The notes: generated by a model from the letters alone, not told the origin. 64,000 nt of DNA from Termitomyces sp. T153 (GCA_018296165.2 JACKQL020000007.1:186001-250000); one strand, 5' to 3'; counted from the stretch's first letter, positions 11,850-24,119 are shown. Translations and numbers: made by a program.

Positions 11850-13090
11850 TGTCATTGAGTGTAGTAAGCTGTTGTTAGCAAGCTTACAGATACATTTCTG
11901 CAGCTGAATCATGTTGGCACATCTTTTGAATTCAATATGCATGGAGAATATCCTCCTGTGTATTGGTTACCTGTGCATTTGGAGGGCCAACATGAAGTCT
12001 ACTTTCTGCATAATGAGCCTCCAGAGATGGTAGCTGCCAGACCCAATGCAGATAAGTCCACACTCACTGCTTGGTTTCAAGCCAATGCCAGATTCCTTAA
12101 CAACACCACCTATGATGCTTCTCAAAGAACTTGGAAGGAGAGGCAAAGTGGAACAGCTATTGAAAGGATGTACTTTGCTTCACCCAAACAGGGGAGAAAG
12201 TTTTACCTTAGGATGTTCCTGACAATTGTGACCAATGCAACATCATGGGCTGATCTCAGGACAGTCAATGGCCATACCTATTCAACTTACAAGGAGGCAT
12301 GATAAGACTTTGGTCTTTTGGAAGATGATGCAGAATGGAGGCAATGTCTTACTGAAGCTGCTCCAATCCAATCAGGATCAGCTCTCAGACAGCTCTTTTG
12401 CACTATGCTATTCCACTGTGCTTCTATCACTTTAGAAGCTCTATAGACAAATTTAAGCACTCCATTTATGATGATCTTTGACACAGATTGGACAGTACAA
12501 AGATAAAATCTTCACTGATGAGGATGTCTATGACTATGGCCTTTATCTGATCAATGCAACTTGAAGAATTTTGGCAGGACTCTTCAAGACTTTCCTAACA
12601 TGCTATAACCTTAAAAATTTGGAATATGATTCCAGATTAGTTGGCTATTGTATAAAGAGTTAATACTGATCAAATGGTTTTATAAAATAGACATTTGCAG
12701 GAAGAAACTGATTATGATGTTGAGGAGTTGGAAAGAAGAGTGGATGAAAATAAGGTTAAGTTTAATGGTGAATAACTGGGGGCCTTCAATGAAGTTATGG
12801 ACTTTGTAGACAACAATTTGGGCAAGATGATTTTCATTCACAGTGCAGGTAGATGTGGCAAAACATTTGTTTGCAACACTTTGGCTTCTGCTGTTTGGTC
12901 CAATGGAGATGTGGCATCATATGTAGCATGATCTAGGATTGCTGCCTTATTGCTGGAGGGTGGTAGAACTGCACATTCAAGGCTCAAAATTGTCATTCCT
13001 GCTCTGGATACATCTATTGCCAATGTCAAGAGAGGAACTCAGTTGTCTCAACTCTTACCCTAAACCAAAGTTGACATCTGGGATAAAGTC
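11850..13090 (+). pseudogene. Helitron helicase-like protein, first half (split by copia)
   Basis: This is part of a rolling-circle Helitron protein. It begins with a degenerate YISAAESCWHIF region (one-base shift near 11922), then an open frame at 11937-12300 (MHGEYPPVYWLPVHLEGQHE, then WKERQSGTAIERMYF). Next comes LLEDDAEWRQCLTEAAPIQSG in another frame. The PIF1-type helicase follows with a Walker A of form SAGRCGKTF at about 12838-12870 (family GGCGKT), then RIAALLLEGGRTAHSRLKI. The frame ends at TKVDIWDKV, where the copia element enters at 13090 with target duplication aagtc. The second half resumes at 31865. Several stops and shifts show it is dead. The N-terminal replication-initiator domain is not recognisable here. 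Confidence 0.85.
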
Positions 13091-13396
13091 TTTCAAGGAT
13101 AGTAATCTGGAGTGTAGCATAGTGGGAATCTAGAATAGCATACACATGTCTCAGTGTCACTCTGTGAAGAATAGAACAAACTATTTTAATTATCTAGAAT
13201 AGTATACACAAATCTAGAGTAAATGTAAGTAAATATTAGTATAAACATTGTAATGGGAGAGTAGCATACCTCAGTGTCACTCTGTGGAGGATAGATTGAA
13301 CTGAGGTATGATTAACTAGGAAAACATATTTAAAGGTGGTACAGCTGACCACACATGATGAACATATTGTGCAAGTGCAGAGACTACTCTTTGACA
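13091..13396 (-). repeat. Copia 3' LTR
   Basis: This 306-bp copy begins TGTCAAAGAGTAG on the minus strand and ends CCTTGAAA. The start fits the usual TG, but the end is not the usual CA. It matches 31554-31859 throughout with scattered transitions. It follows RNase H on the minus strand, so it is the 3' LTR. Confidence 0.85.
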
Positions 13397-14362
13397 CTCC
13401 CACTTGTGTAGAGGCATAGCTCCATGGCTTTAGAGAACTTCCAATGCTTATCATGTGATTGAGACTTGGTGAAAATGTCAGTCACCATGTATTCTGTAGG
13501 TACATAACAAACAATGGCTTGGTCTTTCACAATTAAATTGTTTCATAAATAATCAAATTTTTGCTGTATATGTTTTGTTTGAGATCAATACTGTGCTGCC
13601 TTTGAAAGAATGATGGCAGCCTGGTTGTCACAGGAGATTTTTGATGGTTCCTTCTGCATATGACTGATATCATCAAAGAAATTTCCAAGCTATACAAAGT
13701 GTTGTCCAGCATAACAAAGTCCTATGTATTCAGATTTGGTGGAGGAAAGTGCAACCATTGTTTGGTGTTTGCTTGCCCACCCAATAGTTCCACAAGCTAT
13801 AATAAACATGTGACTAGAGGTCAAGCATGAGAGGTGTTGGGATCTCTGGACCAGTCTGCATCAGAGTATCCATGAAATAACATATTCATACTCATGTCAT
13901 TTCCATTGAATTTTAACTCCATGTCTCATGTAGTGTTGAGTTATTGTAAGACTTGCTTGGCAGCAATCTAATAGTGATGCTTTGGGCTTGAATTAAATCA
14001 ACCAAGGACTCCAATGGCATAGGCTATATCAGAGTGTGTGCCCATTATAGCATACATTAAGGGACCCACTATGCTTGAATAGGAGACTGACTTGCTGCCA
14101 ATTTCCATCTTGGCAACTGTGGCATTGTCAACTGAGTCCTCTACAGTGAGTTTCAAGTTTGTGGCCATGGAAGTCCAAGTCAGTTTGGAGTTCTGCATAC
14201 TGTATTGTTCCACAACAGTTTTGATGTACTGTTGTTGTGATAGTAAGATTGTGTGTTGGGTTCTATCTCATTTTATCTGAATTCCAAGGATGTAGGTTGT
14301 GGGACCTAAATCTTGCATTTTTAATGTATTGAATAGCTTCTGTTTTATGCTGTCTAAGAATG
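13397..14362 (-). pseudogene. Copia RNase H and C-terminal pol
   Basis: On the minus strand from 14357 the frame reads KQKLFNTLKMQDLGPTTYIL, LSQQQYIKTVVEQY, then VSYSSIVGPLMYAIMGTHSD and IAYAIGVLG. These are classic copia residues between RT and RNase H. RNase H follows with GYSDADWSRDPNTS, and then, across stops and shifts, LVTCLL and a serine/lysine region matching the family STKSEY. At least six stops interrupt it. The left side runs to the 3' LTR; the right side is interrupted by the solo LTR at 14363. Confidence 0.88.
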
Positions 14363-15229
14363 TGTCATGACCCACTCCCAGACCTCCAGACCTCTTCCTA
14401 AGCAACCCCACTCCCCTAGAGTCCCCATCAATACCCCTTCAACTCACCCTGACCTTTTTTGACTCATAGCACCCACCCCAGCTAACTCCAATGCTTTTCC
14501 AGCAAACCCCAATGCCCCCCAAGCAAACCTCATTACATTCCCATTCCCTTCAGAGCCCTTGGCTATCTCCAACACTTTCCAGGAACTCTGGCACACATAG
14601 TGAACTCCCACCAATGTGTTACTATGGCCTACCCAACCACTCCAGAACATCCCATCAACCCTGGTGCAGCCCACACTCCCATCAGTTTCCTCAGTTTCCA
14701 TCAGTATATCACTGCAGTCTGCCAACTGATCAAAACTGACATCCATTTGACTCTGTGTGGCTCCAGTGAACCCAACTGCCAGACCTGCTATCCCCAGAGG
14801 AGTTCCAGTAGTCAGTATATAAGTTGTAGAGCAATATCTGCTAGGTTAGTCTTGATATTGCTGATATTCTTCTGTTATGTCTGTCTTTGTTATATTTCCT
14901 GGCTTTGTCTCTATTTTCTGTCTCCATGATCCTCCATCAATCTCTGGCCCTGCTCCCATCACTTGCATGGCCTCTGCTTGCTCCACACACTCAGTACTTG
15001 CCTCTAGACTTGTGCCTAATGCACCCCCAAGCCTAACTCCCCTTGTTCCTTGTCTGAAACTTCTCCAGACCACTCTAGACTTGCTCAGACTACTTTTTCT
15101 AACTTATCCGCACAAGTATCTGAAGTCTGGACCTTCCTGGAATGCTAGGTCATAAGTGCAGGACATCACATCTACCTAGTAAAGACTCACTCAGTTAAGT
15201 TGAGCCCTCATAGTCAGTGGAACTTCACA
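14363..15229 (+). mobile_element. Family A solo LTR (867 bp) with 5-bp target duplication
   Basis: It begins TGTCATGACCCACTCCC and ends GTGGAACTTCACA. It is flanked by a perfect duplication gaatg at 14358-14362 and 15230-15234, and sits inside the copia RT. It retains the family A TATA block (AGTCAGTATATAAG at 14811-14824) and the start-site motif AGTCTTGATATTG at 14848-14860. There is no internal region, so the element was reduced by LTR-LTR recombination after insertion. Confidence 0.92.
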
Positions 15230-15234
15230 GAATG

Positions 15235-15512
15235 AGCACAAATTAGCAGTGAGTATATACTTGTCCATGTAAATCACAAGAAAGCATATCTTATCTCCCT
15301 GTCTATAGACATACAGGCACATCTCAGCATTCAGGCATGAGAATCCCAATCTCCAAATCTTCTTATTGAGTGTTTGGTTTTACATATGCCCAGCTTGCTT
15401 TGAACTGTACAGTGACTGCCTCAGATGCCAACAGTGTCCATCAAGGATCTTTCCACTATTCAGTGGCATCATGCACAATTCTTCCTTGAGTTTGCCATTC
15501 AGATAAGCCATG
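15235..15512 (-). pseudogene. Copia reverse transcriptase, C-terminal part
   Basis: The minus-strand frame from about 15508 reads MAYLNGKLKEELCMMP, GHCWHLRQSLYSSKQAGHM, a stop, NQTLNKKI, then FLVIYMDKYILTANLCSF. The first segment matches the copia A-F-L-N-G block and the last the catalytic YVDD block. Here YVDD has become YMDK, so it is catalytically dead. The N-terminal half of the same RT lies at 21203-21409, on the other side of the gypsy insertion (target duplication gatat). Confidence 0.87.
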
Positions 15513-15517
15513 GATAT

Positions 15518-15885
15518 TGTAAGGGTGACCTCTAGGAGTAGTGGCTCAGAGTCATGCAGCTAGCAGAGGGGAATCTGAGGTATATTAGCAAGTAGACAAC
15601 AATACAACAGTAATTGACCACCTAGCAGAGGAGAATCCAAAGAGAACAAGTCTAAGGATCTCCACTGCTCAGTGTGGTGCATCAGCAGGTGGCAGAGGTG
15701 TGGGAATGGCTGTACAGAAGACTGGAGCTACTCCTAACCCTAGGAAAGTGATCAATAAGGTAATACAGAAAGTCCTGTGGGTCTCCAGAGATCTCCAGAG
15801 GTCTGGAGCCAGCCCTGGAGATGTCAAGCAAGCTGTGGAGGCATTAGAACAAGCTGTGGAGGTCAGAAATGGAAGTCACCTGACA
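15518..15885 (-). repeat. Family B 3' LTR (minus element)
   Basis: 368 bp, starting TGTCAGGTGACTTCC on the minus strand and ending GGTCACCCTTACA. Preceded on that strand by a purine-rich tract. It carries the AGACTTGTTCT start-site motif near 15642-15652. Confidence 0.9.
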
Positions 15886-17943
15886 TCACTCTCCCTTTAA
15901 TGTGTAGTGTCTCAACATGCAGAGTAGAAAAAGTTCTGGAATACCTGGTCCACTGAGGAGATGGGATAGATTCCTCAGATGGTCCATGGTGCATCTGGGT
16001 GCTTCCAATGAAACTCTCTGATAAGCCCCAGGACATGCACATTCTCCCATAGTTCCCAGGAGATGTCTTCAATTCTAGCCCCAGAATAGGGTTCTTTGGG
16101 GCCAGAGACAACTTGACCACATTGAACACTGAATGGAGCTGGCACATTCTTGCAGGAAGCTGGAGTGAATAGGCTAGGGGCCCTACCTGTCATTCCACTG
16201 TAAAAAGTCCCAGTTGGTGGTGCAAGAGCTTTTTCAATGGTTGGGTAGTTGTAATACCAGAGGCATCCAGGTAGACTCTATTCCTGGGCTGGTATTTGGG
16301 CACTGGGGTCCTTCTGTAGTCATAGTATTGCACCATGTCATCCTTTGCCTTTGCCTTTGCAAGAGCCATCCAGGCCTTCTCCTATGACTTCTTTATCTGT
16401 TCCACAAACTTGTTTACTGCTTGATTCTTCAAGGACTGGGCCCAGGATTCAAAACCCACATGTGGGTGCCATTCCATGTTGAGGAAGAAGGGGGAGACTT
16501 GGGTGGATGCATGTATGTGGTTGTTGTACTGGAATTCTGCATTGGGGAGGAGTTGATTCCAATCATCCTGGCATTCATTGCAGAAGAGGCAGAGATACTG
16601 CTCCAACTCCTGGTTTATGTGTTTGGTCTGGCTGTTGGACTGTGGGTGGTAAGCAGTGGAGGTGTAGAGCTTCATGCTAAGTAGTCAGTAGAGCTTCCTG
16701 GTGAAGTCTGCTACAAACTGTGGGCCCCAATCAGAGATGTAAGCATTGGAGAGGCCATGGAGCTTCCAAAAATTTCTCCAGTACAGGTTCATAGCACTCA
16801 TAACAGAGCAGGTGGTGTGAGTCAGGATGAAGTGCACTTGTTTGCCATACAGGTCCACTATTACTATGATGGCATTATAACTGTGGGTGTCAGAGAGTTC
16901 TACAATGAAGTCCACAGAGGTGACACTCTATCGTCTGTAGGGATGGGTAGAGGGTGTAGCTGTCCAGAGGGGAGGTGGCACTGAGGCTTGGTCTGGAGGC
17001 AGAGATCACATATACTAGTGTAGGACCCAACATACCAGGACATCTTGGGCCACCAGTAATTTTATGAAACCAGCTCCAGCATTTTCCATTGTCTGGGGTG
17101 CCCAGCAGTCCAGGAGTCATGATGTTGCTCTACAATCCTCTAGCAGAGCTCTGGAACATTGGGCACACAGATATGATTCCAAAAAGTCAAGATCCCATCT
17201 TAGAGGGCCCATTCATCTGCACAGACCAATTTGGCACTTGTGGTATGCCCCAATTTCAATGCCCTGGCTGCTTGAGCAACCAGTTTCTTCTGCTGACCAT
17301 CCCAGTTGCCCCACTGAATGTCCCAGAGGATTCTACCTCTGCTCCCTTGATCTTTGGCTTGGATTGCAAATGATTTGGGTTGGAGGAGCATAATGTTGCT
17401 ATTGTCCTCCCCTCCAGTGCTGTGGTCTGCTCTCTGGAACAGGGCATTTGGTTTTCCCATGCTCTGGCCAGGCTTGTGGTGCAGTGAGAAGTCAAAGTTG
17501 GCTAGGTAGAGGGACTATTGGGGTTGTCAGCAATTGAGTTTCTTGGCTGTCTGGAAGTACTTAAGGTTCTTGTAATTAGTCTAGACATTGAAGTTGTGCC
17601 ATGCACCTTCCATAAAATGCCACCATTGCTCAAATGACCAAATGATGGCCAGCATCTCCTTGTTGTGGATTTTGTAGTTATGCTCCACCATATTCAGGCT
17701 CTTGGAGTTGAAGGCCACTAGATGCCACTTCCCATCTTCTGGAGACTGTTGCAAGAGAACTGCCCCAGTGGCAAAGTTAGGGCTATCAACTTCAACTCAG
17801 AAGAAAGAGTTGTCATCTGGAAAGAGGAGAATGGGTCTGGAGGTAACTGCATGCTTGAGAGCACTAAAAGCCATCTACTTTAGAGTCCCCCAGCTCCATA
17901 CATCATCTTTTCCTGTAAGGTCAAATAGTGGGTGGGCTTAATG
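15863..17943 (-). pseudogene. Family B RNase H, integrase and partial chromodomain (minus)
   Basis: RNase H lies at about 17943-17200. It ends with KPNALFQRADHS, then HTTSAKLVCADEWAL before the integrase. The integrase core is at 16984-16382: MDFIVELSDTHSYNAI and VDLYGKQVHFI (first Asp), YISDWGPQFVADF (second Asp), HINQELEQYLCLF (Glu region). The C-terminus has MCQLHSVFNVVKLSLAPK and then jumps directly into the back half of the chromodomain, a deletion of roughly 140 bp in the KVKWKGYG region. Stops and shifts break pol into pieces, so it is non-functional. Confidence 0.88.
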
Positions 17944-18105
17944 CAAGAAGTTCTGGATGAACCTCTAGTAGAAGTTTACAAAGCCTAGAAAGGCCTGCAC
18001 CTCCTTATTCTTGGGCTCTGGCCATTCTGCAACACCCACCATCTTCACCAGATCCATCTCTGCCATTCTGTGTGAGATGATCAGGCCCAGATACTCAATC
18101 CAGAT

Positions 18106-18771
18106 CTATTCAAACTCACACTTCTCTGGTTTGAGGTATAGCTGGTGCTGGCAGAGATGTTCCAAGATGAGGCATGTGATCTGGCAGTGCTCTTCCAGCA
18201 TTTTGGTGTAGATAAGGATGTTGTTGAGGTATACACACACTACACCTTTGGCAATGAGGTCTTGGAAGATGTTGTTCATCATTATCTGAAAGGTGGCTGG
18301 GCTGCTGGTGAGACCAAAGAATATAACAAGTGGCTCAAACAATCCCTGGTTGGTCTGGAAGGCCACCTTCCACTCATCTCCCTCCTGAATGTGCACATTG
18401 TTGTAACCCCACTGGACATCCAGTTTAGTGAAGTATTGCATGCCCCAGAGGTTGTTGATGAGCTCAGAGATGAGGGGAAGAGGGTAGCAATTCTTCACCA
18501 TCATGGCATTGAGTACCCAATAGTCCTGTACCAGTTGGAGGGAGCTGTCCTTCTTTTTGATGAAGAAGAATGGAGAAGCCATTGGGAATTTTGAGGGGTG
18601 TATGCAACCAGAGTCTAGGTTCTCTTGCAGAAAGGCATTGAGTTTGTCCTGCTCCTTAGGCACTAGTGGGTAGACCTTATAGCTGGAGGGTGCAGAGTCT
18701 GGCAATAGTTCAATGGCATAGTCCCACTGCTTGCACTCTGGGAATGAGTCAAATGAGGCCTTGGAGAACAC
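18106..18771 (-). pseudogene. Family B reverse transcriptase (minus), catalytic motif YLNN
   Basis: A 221-residue open frame covers most of a Ty3/gypsy RT: SSYKVYPLVPKEQDKLNAFL, then FFFIKKKDSSLQLVQDYWVL, YPLPLISELINNLWGMQYFTK, LDVQWGYNNVHI, GLTSSPATFQ, and the catalytic site at 18220-18231 reading YLNN. Both Asp codons expected in YLDD are Asn here. Each change is G-to-A in what would have been a CpG (CTC-GAC-GAC). The protein is therefore inactive. The thumb and RNase H follow with stops. Confidence 0.9.
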
Positions 18772-19328
18772 ATTCTCAAATGCATGGAGGTAGTGGGTAC
18801 AATGTTCTGGAACTCCCAGAGTGCAGAGTTAGCAGCAAATGCCTGAGCTAGTTGCTGGGATGTGGTCTAGCTCACCTGAATCTCCATGATAGAGGGCAGC
18901 AAACATAAGGTGATGGCATAAATCCAGTCCCCCACATCTACTGCTTTGTCCAGGAACTTCAGGTCAAATGTGCCTCCAAACTCCCTTTCACATTCCTCCT
19001 CTGGGGCTCTGCTGCTACTCCAGTTGTCCTCATAGAGGGCCTCTCTATGGGGGAATGCTAGGAGTGGGGGATCTAGGAGGTCTAGGTTGGACAAGGGGAA
19101 AGGACCAGTGCAGCATGCACAGATGGCTGCATGCTCTCAAACCTAAGCCTGGCATTCTTCCTTGGCCTCTGTGGTGCAGGCAGAGCACCTCCAAGAGCAC
19201 CAGCTCATTGTCACCTTACCTTTGGCCTGATCTACTTTGGGGTTGTGCTTCCAGAGCCATGCAAAACCAAGGATCATATTCTGTTTGCTCAAACTGGTGA
19301 CAGCAAAGACTGCATGCTCTACATGGTT

Positions 19329-20783
19329 TTAATAACAGAGGACAAGGTGGACCACAAAGCTGATAGCACCTGCTTTGTTGAGTGTTCTGTCAATGTTGAA
19401 GACCAAAATGAGCTTGGAAAGTGGCTGTGTGGTCAGGCTGTAGTGCTTGACAAACTCCAAGTCCAGAAACAGTCCTGTTGCTCTGCTAACTAGCAGAGCA
19501 GTGACTCTGTGAGCTTGCTGGGTGTCCATGGTCTCAATCTCTATGTTAAGGTGTAGGGAACTGGTGGATGGGCTTGAAGCTACCATGCACTGTTGAGGCA
19601 TTTGGCACACCCAGGTAGAGTAGTGCTGGCAGACCCTAGCTAGTGTTGGGGGACTTGGCTGGGGCTCTGGAGTCGGTATTTGTATGTCTGGAGGTGGATG
19701 TTGAGGTTCTTCTGTCTTAGAATGAGAGGCATTGGAAAAAGTAATTTCATTTTCTAGTGACAGACATGAGAACCTGTTAGTACTCAGCAACAGAGGCATA
19801 CACCTCATCCAATGGCTGGAGTAGGAGTGGGCATTTAGAGCTCCCACCAAATTCCCATTAGCTGCCACTGATCCTAGGCTACTTGTACCATGAAGCAATC
19901 CTCTTGTTGTCTGAGCAGCTCTCTGCAAGGTTGTCAATGTGTTCTACCAGTGTGGAGTGCAGGCCATCCTGGAACATGAGGCATAGCTAAAGGCCATTTG
20001 GGTAGGCTGCTTGCTTGACCAGTGCTAGGAAGGAGTCAATGTACTCATCCAGCATTTGCTTTCCTTGCTTATATTGCTTCCTGTCATGTAACATCAAGGC
20101 AGCAGTTTTGGCAGGGTTGAGTGGGAAAAACTCTGCTTGGAAGTCCTTCTTGAAGGCAGCCCAGTCTAGGAAACTTCCAACACCTTCAGGGCACCTGAAA
20201 ACTTGCAACATGTAGGTGGAGGCATGTCCAGTCTTCATGTATGACAATACCTAGGCTATCTTCAGCATGTCAGAGTCAAATATGTTCCTGCTGAGGTGGA
20301 TGTAGGTGAGGCAGGATTGGAGGAAGCATTCCCCACTGGACCAAGCACCATTGTATGCATCTAGGAGTGTGGGGCATGGAATATGCAGTCGTATGCTCAG
20401 CAGAGCTGTGGAAGCAAGTATAGGGGCAGTTGGGGTTGGTTCTGTGACTGGGGGAGGTGTGGAGACAGGGGGTAGGCACTCAAGCAATGCCTGGAGCAAT
20501 TGGGAGATGTGGTCTATAGTCTGTGGTATGGCAGAGAGTGGAGAGTTCAGTTGTGTAGTGGGTGAAGGATGATTGTGTTAGTTGCACCTGGTTTTCTAGG
20601 TGTAGCAGGTGGGTTTAGGCTTTGTCCTGTGGGGCTGGAGCCTCTGAGGGGGTGTTTGAGTTGGCAGGCTGCAACATAGAACTACACAATGCTTAATCCT
20701 GGTGGGAAAGTGACAAATAGAGGCTTGGAGGTTCCATGCAGCTATGGGGGGCTTCCAGACCAGTCTTTGGAGACTTATTCTGC
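19329..20783 (-). pseudogene. Family B gag and protease region (minus), deleted
   Basis: The gag N-terminal part is at 20690-20251 (VSTPPPVTEPTPTAPI region). The capsid-like part is at 20247-19987: TGHASTYMLQVFRCP, FLDWAAFKKDFQAEFF, QMLDEYIDSFLALVKQAAYP. After it the zinc knuckle seen in the sister element is missing. The protease remnant near 19500 reads VTALLVSRATGLFLDLEFV where the family has ALLDSGATGLFLDSEF, so the catalytic Asp is lost. Frames are interrupted, and this is a relic. Confidence 0.82.
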
Positions 20784-21146
20784 TGTAAGAGCAACCTCTG
20801 AGAGCAGCAGCTCAGAGTCACACAGCTAGCAGAGGGGAATCCAAAATATATTAGCAAGTAGACAACAATACAACAGTAACTACTCACCTAGCAGAGTGGA
20901 ATATAAAGAGAACAAGTCTAAGGATCCCCACTGCTTGGTGCAGTGCATCAGTCAGCAGCAGAAGCATGGAAATGGCTGTACAGAAGACTGGAGCTACTCC
21001 TAACTCTAGGGAAGTAATTGATGAGGTAATACAGAAAGTGGGTCTCCAGAGATCTCTAGAAGTCTGGAGCAAGCCTCAGAGACATTGAGCAAGCTGTGGA
21101 GGCATTGAAATAAGCTGCAGAGGTTGGAAATGGAAGTCTCCTGACA
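20784..21146 (-). repeat. Family B 5' LTR (minus element)
   Basis: 363 bp, TGTCAGGAGACTTCC to GCTCTTACA on the minus strand, matching 15518-15885. Adjacent to the copia flank with duplication gatat. Confidence 0.9.
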
Positions 21147-21202
21147 GATATGTCCATTTAGTCAAGTTCAAGATTGTAGTTTATGACCAGTGCAAGGATG
21201 AT

Positions 21203-22126
21203 TCAGATAGATTTGAGATTCATAATGGGAACCCAGACTTTCCTGTTGTCAACTCCTTTGACTTGAGTAAAGCTGCAAGCAACTATATGAATTTTGTAGT
21301 GCTCAATGTTTCTGTTTAAATTATACTTGACATGGAATACCAACTTGAAAGTGATAGGCTTCACATCCTCAGGAATTGGTACAACCTTGTAAATGTTGTT
21401 GTCTATCAAATTTTGAATTTCCTCTTGCAGGGCAGATTACCAGTGTTTGTGATCTAAACCCTCAAATGCCTCCTTTGCAATTTTTGGTAAGGGTGTTTCT
21501 AAAAGGCTGCTTTGTAAAATACCAGCAAAAAAAATAGATGTCCTCTTCATCCTCTAACTTAGTTAGGTCACTTAATTCTGCATTGTCTGCATGTGCTTGA
21601 ATGTTTAATAACATTTGATGGTTGTATCTGCCTGTAAGTCCATATTTTGGCTTGTTAAACATGTGCATTTTTCAGCCCTAACCTCTTCCCTCCACTGTTC
21701 TTGCAGTTGCATCGCTCATCAATAGTCTGCATCCTTGACAACCAGATTTTGGATACATGTAGTTCTTTCTCTACATAATTTGGTTGGCTCTCCTAGTGAA
21801 TTAGGATTTGTTTGAGTAGTGTGTTTCTGTCTTGTAGCAGGTATCACAGTAACTAACATGCTCTTTGGTGGGTCAGCTGTTGGCAATAATTGAGGTGGTG
21901 GTGGAGGGCTTTTGGTTTCTTCATCTTTTGTGGCTAGCAGGGTAAGTACACTATCTCCCACTGAATCCAGATTTGTTTCATCATCTGACTCATCCCTAAG
22001 GTCAAAAATAGTGCAAACCTTTTTGGGATTGTTCTGGGAGGACTGTAGGAAGTTGGGTTCCCACTTTTCCTCATCTTCCTCCCTTAAGGTCAGTAGCTGC
22101 CAGCAGTGAGTCTGTGTCTTCATCAA
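21203..22126 (-). pseudogene. Copia integrase-RT linker and N-terminal RT
   Basis: On the minus strand, 22126-21719 is an acidic and proline-rich linker (FDLRDESDDETNLDSVGDSV, SPPPPPQLLPTADPP) typical between copia integrase and RT. 21409-21203 starts the RT domain: IYKVVPIPEDVKPITFKLVF, then NIEHYKIHIVACSFTQVKGV and WVPIMNLKSI, equivalent to the family's K-W-V-F-x-x-K and R-L-V-A-x-G-x-x-Q blocks. The RT is cut at 21151 by the family B insertion and resumes at 15512. Confidence 0.85.
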
Positions 22127-22470
22127 ATTGTGTCAACTGCTAAACTCCTTTCTAGTTTTTACATTGAGCAACTTATAGGCTTTCCTGCCCATGGTGTAGC
22201 CTATGAGGATGGCTTTTCTTGCTTTCTTGGCAAATCTCCCTTTTCACTGATCTTTAGGTATAATGGCATATGCAGTAGCACCAAATGGTCAGAACTACAA
22301 TATGTCAACTTTTCAGTTAAAGATGATGTTATAAGATACTTTCCCTTTTAAGCCTGATGCTAGTATTCTCCCAATAATCATTGCTGCAGTGTGCATTGCA
22401 TCAAACCAGAAAGACTTTGGGAGGCCAGATTCAATGAGGAACACTATAGCCATATTGACAAGAGTCTGGT

Positions 22471-23196
22471 TTATGCATTTGAATGAACTGTTCTACTCAG
22501 GCATGTCAGGAGCAGTTGTGCTGACTTGCCCAGCTCCTCCTGGAATTTCTTTCCAATGTACTCCCCCCTATTGTCAGACTGGAAGAAGTCAATGAAGTTG
22601 TCTGACAGGTGCAGCTTGCTCATTTCAGTTTTAAAGATTGTTTGTACATCCTTTTTGAATTTGCAGAATTGCAGTAATGCCTCACTTTTCTTTTGCATGG
22701 AGTACACTCAAGGGAACTTTCCACATCTGTCAATAAAGAATATCCAGTAGCAGTTTCTGTGTCTATCAGCTAGTGTTACAGAACTGCTGATGTCAGAATG
22801 GATTATCTGGAACAGGTGAGTGGCCTTTTACCCTTTGTGTTTGAATGGCAGCTTCTTGGATTTGGCTAAAACACACAGTTCACAGAACTTTAGTTTTCTT
22901 GTGGTTTCATCAATTCCTTTTACATACCCCTCATTTACCATTTAGATCAATCAATTTGACAATATATGGGCAAGGCAATAGTGGAGGGTGTTAATGTCAC
23001 TGGATACATGGGCATGTGACATGGGCAAGACATTTAGGTGGTACAGTCCCCCTTTGTGTTTTTCAGTGAGGACAGCTTTGCATCCTTTCATGGTCTTGAT
23101 CTTACAAACATTTTGTTTAAAGGTGGCATAGTGCCCAGCCTTGTCCAGGTAGTGGATTGACATAAGTGTTATCTGAAATGAGGGTATGTAGAGCAC
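22471..23196 (-). pseudogene. Copia GAG-pre-integrase and integrase core
   Basis: The minus-strand frame 23196-22951 contains HKGGLYHLNVLPMSHAHVS and NTLHYCLAHILSN, the GAG-pre-integrase block whose His residues precede the integrase. 22707-22471 contains FQSDNRGEYIGKKFQEEL, the second catalytic block of copia integrase (SDNGGEY in the family), followed by the region before the final Glu. Stops split the domain between 22950 and 22710. Non-functional. Confidence 0.87.
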
Positions 23197-23432
23197 ATTT
23201 TCAAGTTCTGTGACTTCAGTTGAGCCATCTACTTCACATGCAAGAGAGTTCCAATGCCCATGGCTTTGACATGCAAACTGTCACCAAATTGAATTTTACA
23301 TGGTGGGTTTAACTCTCTGAAGGTGTTGCATTTAAACCAGTTTTGGTGTGGGGTCATATGAGAAAAGGCCCCAGAGTCAGCAATGGTGCTCATATGCATG
23401 TAAGTTGCACTCTCAGCATAAGTTAAAATTTG

Positions 23433-24119
23433 TCACATTAACTTTGTATTCAAGTAAGCTGCTGTCCTCCCCCCTTTTTCACTGTCTGAACTATTTGATC
23501 CATCAGTGTCTGACTCCAACTCATGGCTTGCACAATTTGCTTTAGCTTTCTTCTTTTCCTTTGTCTTCTTTTGCTTGTCCTTCTTTTTGCCATCCTTCTG
23601 ATCTTTTAGGGTGTGGCAATCAGAGGTGTTGTGCATCAAAAACTTGTGAAGTTTGCAGTACTTGTCTGATTTTCCCTTGCATTTTGAATTTGTATCAGCT
23701 TTGAGCACAGCATCAGAGGATGTGTCTTGTTGGGCAGTTGCAGTGAAAGTGAAATGATCTGCAAGTGCTGGGAAGGCTGAGGAGGTTCCAGGAGTAAGGG
23801 AGTCAAGGATGGTTACATGGCATGCCTCCCACATGTTGTCTTTGGGAAGAGAGCTGAGCAAAATGAATGCTAGGAACTCCAAGTCTATTGGTTTTTTCAT
23901 AGCAACAAGCTTTGTGTTTGCAGCAGAGATAGATGAGATGTAACTGCTGAGTGTGGAGGGGGGGGATCTGTCCCATTTTTGGTTCAACATGGTCATGAAG
24001 GTGTAAAAAGCACTGATGCCAACATTGGTGGCTTCATGCAGTTTGACCAGCTTATCAAACATTTCTTTTGAGTGTTTGAGCTCACTGACTTTGATTGTGA
24101 GTCTGTCTGAGATATGCAC
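23433..24119 (-). pseudogene. Copia gag-like protein
   Basis: A 228-residue open frame with the copia capsid pattern: VSELKHSKEMFDKLVKLHEA, MTMLNQKWDRSPPSTLSSYI, LAFILLSSLPKDNMWEACHV. A cysteine/histidine region KYCKLHKFLMHNTSDCHTLK replaces the usual knuckle, and the tail is highly basic (KKKDKQKKTKEKKKAKA). It probably continued into the protease. The N-terminus should extend to about 24400 but stops interrupt it. A family B element then interrupts the 5' leader at 24493. Confidence 0.85.

Larger units (their letters stand above)
15518..21146 (-). mobile_element. Family B gypsy chromovirus, minus strand, LTR-complete but internally deleted
   Basis: LTRs lie at 15518-15885 (3') and 20784-21146 (5'), with a perfect 5-bp duplication gatat at 15513-15517 and 21147-21151. 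It inserted into the copia RT. At 5.6 kb it is about 0.5 kb shorter than its plus-strand sister once the DNA element is removed from the latter. It lacks the gag zinc knuckle region and the front half of the chromodomain. Its primer-binding site (minus strand, 20771-20781) has one C-to-T change relative to the family's. Confidence 0.93.
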
